Source: Tropicimonas sediminicola (GTDB lineage: Bacteria > Pseudomonadota > Alphaproteobacteria > Rhodobacterales > Rhodobacteraceae). Taken from it: a stretch of 64,000 nucleotides of DNA. This document shows, piece by piece, positions 61,395-64,000 of this stretch. The first letter of the stretch is position 1. Every line of letters begins with the position of its first letter. The notes beneath the pieces are model-generated. The model was not told the DNA's origin. It searched no databases and worked only from the letters and a program-made list of their open reading frames with translations. Both the position numbers and the translations under genes were made by a program. Location: the NCBI RefSeq assembly GCF_900188335.1, contig NZ_FZOY01000001.1, positions 248,001 through 312,000 of the forward strand, read 5' to 3'.

Positions 61395-62657
61395 ATGCCC
61401 AAGACAATGACGGTAACAGCGCACAAGGGATACTTTGCGGTCCACAGTTTCTTTGAAACCTGGATCGACGTGGTGAACGACATCCTGCGCGGCGCGGTGA
61501 AGGCCACCAGGGACGGGTCGAACTGGACCTACGAGGACATGTGGTCGGAAGCCAAGGTCGAGATCACGGCCGGCGGCGGCAAGGTCTCGAAGCTGACCGT
61601 GTCCTCCTGGACCAACATCGACGGCGCGCACAAGTACGCCGACGTTCTGACGGTGGAGTTCAACAGCACGAAGCCGGGGCTGAAGGCGCTCAAGAACGGG
61701 TTCGACGCGCATTACCGGACGAGCGGCGAATCCGGCGACGCGACGCGCTCGCTCGACGCCTTCGTGCCGACCTTTGTCGGAAAGGACATGGCCGACTACC
61801 CGTGGCCCGACGATGTCGGCTCCTACTTCGCCGGCACCCGCCACGACGACACCTTTGTGCTCAACAAGGGCGGCAGCTGGGTCAAGGGCTCTGCCGGCGA
61901 TGACGATATCCGCGGCAAGAGCGGGGTCGACTGGGTCCAGTACCAGGAGATCAATGTCGGCCTGACCCTTACCAAGGGCAAGAAGGGCGCGGTGCTGGTC
62001 GAGAAAGGCGATCTCGGCACCGACACGCTGAAGAACGTCGATGGTCTCTACGGCACCCAGAAGGCGGACAAGCTGAAGCCGGGCCTGAGCAACGGCGACA
62101 GCTTCATCTATGCCGGCGGCGGCAACGACATCGTCGGAGGGCGTGGCGGCAATGACATGCTCGACGGAGGGGACGGCAATGACACAGTCCTTGGCGGCGA
62201 TGGGCACGACATCCTCATCGGCGGGACCGGCAAGGACAAGGTCGTCGGCGGCGCGGGCAACGACATCCTGTTCGCCGGCACGGCCTACGGATACTCCGGC
62301 CAGGTGGCGGATGTGCTGACCGGAGGGGCTGGCAAGGACCTGTTCGCCATCGAGATTCCGCCGGCCTTCGCCTTTCCGACCGGCATGGAGGCGCCCGTGA
62401 TCATCACCGACTTCAAGAACGGCACCGATTTCATCGGGCTGGTCTCGCCGCTCGATTCGTCCTTCGGGGTGGATGACCTGATCTTCACCAAGCAGGGGAA
62501 GAACACGCTGATCTCGACGGCGACGCAGGAAATCGCGGTGGTGCGGAATATCGCGCCGAAGAACCTGAACCGGGACGATTTCGTGGAGGATCTCGACGCC
62601 AACGACCTCGGCCCGCTCACCGGCCTGAACTTCGACGATTTCGGCTTCTTCTTCTAG
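61395..62657 (+). CDS. RTX calcium-binding protein with novel N-terminal region
   Basis: A 420-residue protein starting at ATG 61395 (AGGGAG upstream). Residues 1-150 ([27 protein letters not shown]) form a region I do not recognise. From about 160 there is a first RTX-like block ([28 protein letters not shown]), a strand-rich spacer, and a second block (about 235-310, [53 protein letters not shown]) of GGxGxDxLx nonapeptides. The [16 protein letters not shown] segment and acidic C-terminus ending in DFGFFF fit type I secretion. Calcium-dependent folding outside the cell is inferred. No transporter is adjacent. Confidence 0.82.
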   Translation: MPKTMTVTAHKGYFAVHSFFETWIDVVNDILRGAVKATRDGSNWTYEDMWSEAKVEITAGGGKVSKLTVSSWTNIDGAHKYADVLTVEFNSTKPGLKALKNGFDAHYRTSGESGDATRSLDAFVPTFVGKDMADYPWPDDVGSYFAGTRHDDTFVLNKGGSWVKGSAGDDDIRGKSGVDWVQYQEINVGLTLTKGKKGAVLVEKGDLGTDTLKNVDGLYGTQKADKLKPGLSNGDSFIYAGGGNDIVGGRGGNDMLDGGDGNDTVLGGDGHDILIGGTGKDKVVGGAGNDILFAGTAYGYSGQVADVLTGGAGKDLFAIEIPPAFAFPTGMEAPVIITDFKNGTDFIGLVSPLDSSFGVDDLIFTKQGKNTLISTATQEIAVVRNIAPKNLNRDDFVEDLDANDLGPLTGLNFDDFGFFF

Positions 62658-62730
62658 GAAGCAGGCGCTGTCGCAACACGGCCCGGGCAGGGGACTGCCC
62701 GGGCCTTGTCTTGCCTGTCACCTGCGCCCG

Positions 62731-62985
62731 TCACGGCAGCGGCATGGCGCGCAGCCAGCCGAACCAGCGCGGGACCCAGCTCTGCAGCCGCGCGATCAGC
62801 GGCCGGGCCGGGGGGCGCGGGGGCGGAGGGTCCGCCGCTATCTCGCGCAGCATCGCCGCGATCTCGGCCCGGACGGCCGGGTTGTCGGGCAGGTTGACGC
62901 TGCCGTGCAGCAGGAAGGCGTCCTGCCGGAAACGATCAGCGTGGATGTCGCGCAGGTGGGCGCTGTCGATGAAGGGATGGGGCAT
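62731..62985 (-). CDS. Hypothetical protein, 84 residues
   Basis: ATG 62985 with GCGAGG upstream opens MPHPFIDSAHLRDIHADRFR. The body (QDAFLLHGSVNLPDNPAVRAEIAAMLREIAADPP) looks like a folded helical peptide, then comes a Pro/Arg-rich end with WVPRWFGWLRAMPLP. No family is recognised. It overlaps the small frame 62936-63088 in another phase; either they are coupled, or one gene has been split by a frameshift. Confidence 0.5.
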   Translation of the reverse strand: MPHPFIDSAHLRDIHADRFRQDAFLLHGSVNLPDNPAVRAEIAAMLREIAADPPPPRPPARPLIARLQSWVPRWFGWLRAMPLP

Positions 62986-63088
62986 TGTGGGCCTCGCATG
63001 GAATGGAAATGGGTCTGGGGCCGGCGGTGGCGCCGGTGGAAATGGGAAGAAGCGATGCGCTTCGGAGCGAGAGGCAATTGGCCGTCAT
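62936..63088 (-). CDS. Possible small ORF, 50 residues
   Basis: ATG 63088 has AAGGAG 7 bases upstream, a strong site. The product starts MTANCLSLRSASLLPISTG and contains two Cys and many Ser/Pro. The last 50 bases overlap the next frame. It may be a real peptide, the N-terminal half of a frameshifted gene, or not translated. Confidence 0.35.
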   Translation of the reverse strand: MTANCLSLRSASLLPISTGATAGPRPISIPCEAHNAPSLHRQRPPARHPR

Positions 63089-63316
63089 GAAAGACTCCTT
63101 TCGAAGGGTTTGGTCGGCAGGAAAGGGGCGTTGCCGCGAAGGGAACGCCGGTTGAAATGGATGGGTCTCCGGTGAGCCGGACTCGCGACGGATTTTCAGA
63201 AGCAGATGGTCAGGCCGCGCCGAATGGCGGAGGCGGATCACCTATGTTGCGAATGAAAAGGGCGGAGGTCAGCCTGCGACGGGCGCATGGCCGGAGAGCT
63301 GGGGCCTGCTCAGCAG

Positions 63317-63346
63317 GCGCGGGTAAGTTGGCTCATCATACAAGGT
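63317..63346 (-). CDS. 9-codon ORF with strong ribosome-binding site
   Basis: ATG 63340 region, minus strand: GGAGGA stands 6 bases before ATG-ATG, giving MMSQLTRAC and a stop. The stop lies in the centre of the perfect palindrome GCCTGC-TGA-GCAGGC. It heads the small-peptide cluster on this strand. Coordinates mark the ORF approximately; whether it is translated is unknown. Confidence 0.3.
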
Positions 63347-63425
63347 CCTCCTCACGTGGGGCACGCGATGGCCGCTCGGTAGCACGGGTCTCACCGAAAA
63401 GCCACCCGTTAAATGGCGATCCCGC

Positions 63426-63464
63426 ATCCTTATATGCCAGACGAAGCCCGGTGTGATTTTCCTG
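63426..63464 (-). promoter_or_regulatory. Candidate minus-strand promoter
   Basis: Minus strand ATCACA, 17 bases, then TATAAG. It reads into the 9-codon ORF and the two small frames, away from groES. Confidence 0.4.
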
Positions 63465-63476
63465 CCGCCTGGGCGG

Positions 63477-63505
63477 TTGACACGACTCGGGCTCTTGCCT
63501 ATCTC
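63477..63505 (+). promoter_or_regulatory. groESL promoter
   Basis: Perfect TTGACA (63477-63482), 17 bases, TATCTC (63500-63505), immediately followed by the CIRCE element. Confidence 0.8.
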
Positions 63506-63513
63506 ACCTGCCG

Positions 63514-63540
63514 TTAGCACTCGCCGAGTGTGAGTGATAA
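63514..63540 (+). promoter_or_regulatory. CIRCE element (HrcA operator)
   Basis: TTAGCACTC, nine bases, GAGTGATAA. One mismatch to TTAGCACTC-N9-GAGTGCTAA. It lies at the transcription start, so HrcA would repress groESL until heat or misfolded protein titrates GroEL. Confidence 0.93.
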
Positions 63541-63575
63541 AAGTCGAAACACCAAGAACGTAGGAGCGTTCCGAG

Positions 63576-63863
63576 ATGGCATTTACCCCGCTGCATGACC
63601 GGGTCCTGGTCGAGCGAGTCGAGAGCGAAGAGAAAACCGCTGGCGGCCTGATCATCCCTGACAGCGCCAAGGAAAAGCCTGCCGAAGGTCTCGTTGTTGC
63701 TGTCGGCGCCGGCGCCAAGGACGAAGATGGCGATCGCATCGCGATGGACGTCAAGGAAGGCGACAAGATCCTCTTTGGCAAGTGGTCGGGCACCGAGATC
63801 AAGCTCGACGGCAAGGAACTGCTGATCATGAAGGAAAGCGACATCCTGGGCATCATTTCCTGA
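63576..63863 (+). CDS. groES: Co-chaperonin GroES
   Basis: A 95-residue lid of the chaperonin. [42 protein letters not shown] contains the mobile loop (about 17-32) that docks on Gro[17 protein letters not shown] is the typical end. It precedes groEL by 51 bases and is controlled by the CIRCE element. Confidence 0.97.
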   Translation: MAFTPLHDRVLVERVESEEKTAGGLIIPDSAKEKPAEGLVVAVGAGAKDEDGDRIAMDVKEGDKILFGKWSGTEIKLDGKELLIMKESDILGIIS

Positions 63864-63914
63864 TCGCCCATCGCTTCCCGTTCACGACACACACAAATTC
63901 AGGAGTAGCAAGAC

Positions 63915-64000
63915 ATGGCTGCTAAGGACGTCAAGTTCAATTCCGATGCCCGCAACAAGATGCTCAAGGGCGTCAACATCCTGGCCGACGCGGTCAAGGT
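63915..64000 (+). CDS. groEL: Chaperonin GroEL (3' end outside window)
   Basis: Only the first 28 codons are visible: [20 protein letters not shown], then NILADAVKV, the standard GroEL opening. AGGAG stands 9 bases before ATG 63915. The rest lies past the window. Confidence 0.95.
   Translation, partial: MAAKDVKFNSDARNKMLKGVNILADAVK

Larger units (their letters stand above)
62986..63513. other. Gap upstream of groES
   Basis: Besides the possible small ORFs listed, about 500 bases hold the divergent minus-strand promoter candidate and the palindrome GCCTGCTCAGCAGGC at 63304-63318. No conventional gene is seen. Confidence 0.5.

Overview
This is a 64 kb stretch of GC-rich chromosome from an alphaproteobacterium, most likely a member of the Rhodobacterales (roseobacter/Rhodobacteraceae type). 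The evidence is the atpHAGDC order, MipZ, homospermidine synthase, coniferyl aldehyde dehydrogenase, a DUF2125 protein, the MotA/MotB-like envelope pair, a short SRP RNA, a CIRCE-controlled groESL, and candidate boxes of the alphaproteobacterial LexA, FnrL, PhaR and SqrR/BigR types. No tRNA, rRNA, CRISPR array, insertion sequence or prophage was seen. The window is mainly core genome with a few accessory insertions.

Layout. 1-5970: an envC-like gene (5' cut) and ctpA (envelope proteolysis), rppH, then an orphan dnaE2 that ends before its usual C-terminal domain and has a LexA-like box. 6027-8892: a small Lys/Ala-rich protein behind an FNR-type box, an MDR oxidoreductase, and a ten-helix TsoY/SLAC1-like membrane protein behind a sulfur-repressor-type operator. 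9120-16786: smc, a lytic transglycosylase, recR, ybaB, dnaX. 17006-21924: an ankyrin protein, rsgA, a 13-codon ORF, the SRP RNA, a TIM-barrel isomerase with a striking structured leader, and a two-helix protein. 22012-27871: mipZ, a 49-residue membrane peptide, a FemAB-like GNAT, a Hint-domain protein without its nucleophile, rpsD and homospermidine synthase. 27930-30523: an accessory pair (an RTX protein and a Gly-rich acidic orphan) with an AT-rich region. 30524-33563: hisC-tyrA-extensin-like, coupled by ATGA overlaps. 33610-43212: DUF2125, chaC, the MotA/MotB-like pair, an M23 peptidase, clpA and gloB. 43281-49784: a methyltransferase, the F1 ATP synthase operon and an H-type lectin. 49884-61201: prs, a chromene-isomerase-like protein, a methyltransferase, a threonine aldolase, a chemoreceptor, ycgN-ribF, a MaoC hydratase behind a PhaR-type site, a HAD phosphatase, an aldehyde dehydrogenase and a Mn-pyrophosphatase. 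61395-64000: a second RTX protein, a small-peptide cluster, then groES and the start of groEL.

The most unusual signal is on the minus strand at 20920-21084: a stress-type promoter (GGAAC-N16-CGTT) followed by three perfect stem-loops. The first exposes CCTCCTCCC, an anti-Shine-Dalgarno motif, in its loop. This resembles the alphaproteobacterial CcsR/'cuckoo' sRNAs, but here it lies in the leader of a TIM-barrel gene with no obvious terminator. Other leads are the persulfide-type operator before the TsoY-like gene, the PhaR-type operator before maoC, the truncated SOS-type polymerase, the acidic/RTX pair, and several very short ORFs with strong ribosome-binding sites.

Functional themes. Cell-wall remodelling is heavily represented (EnvC, CtpA, lytic transglycosylase, extensin-like M15, M23 peptidase, MotB-like peptidoglycan anchor). 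Chromosome maintenance and division are the second theme (SMC, MipZ, RecR/YbaB, DnaX, DnaE2). All assignments come from reading the translations and local motifs; no database search was run.
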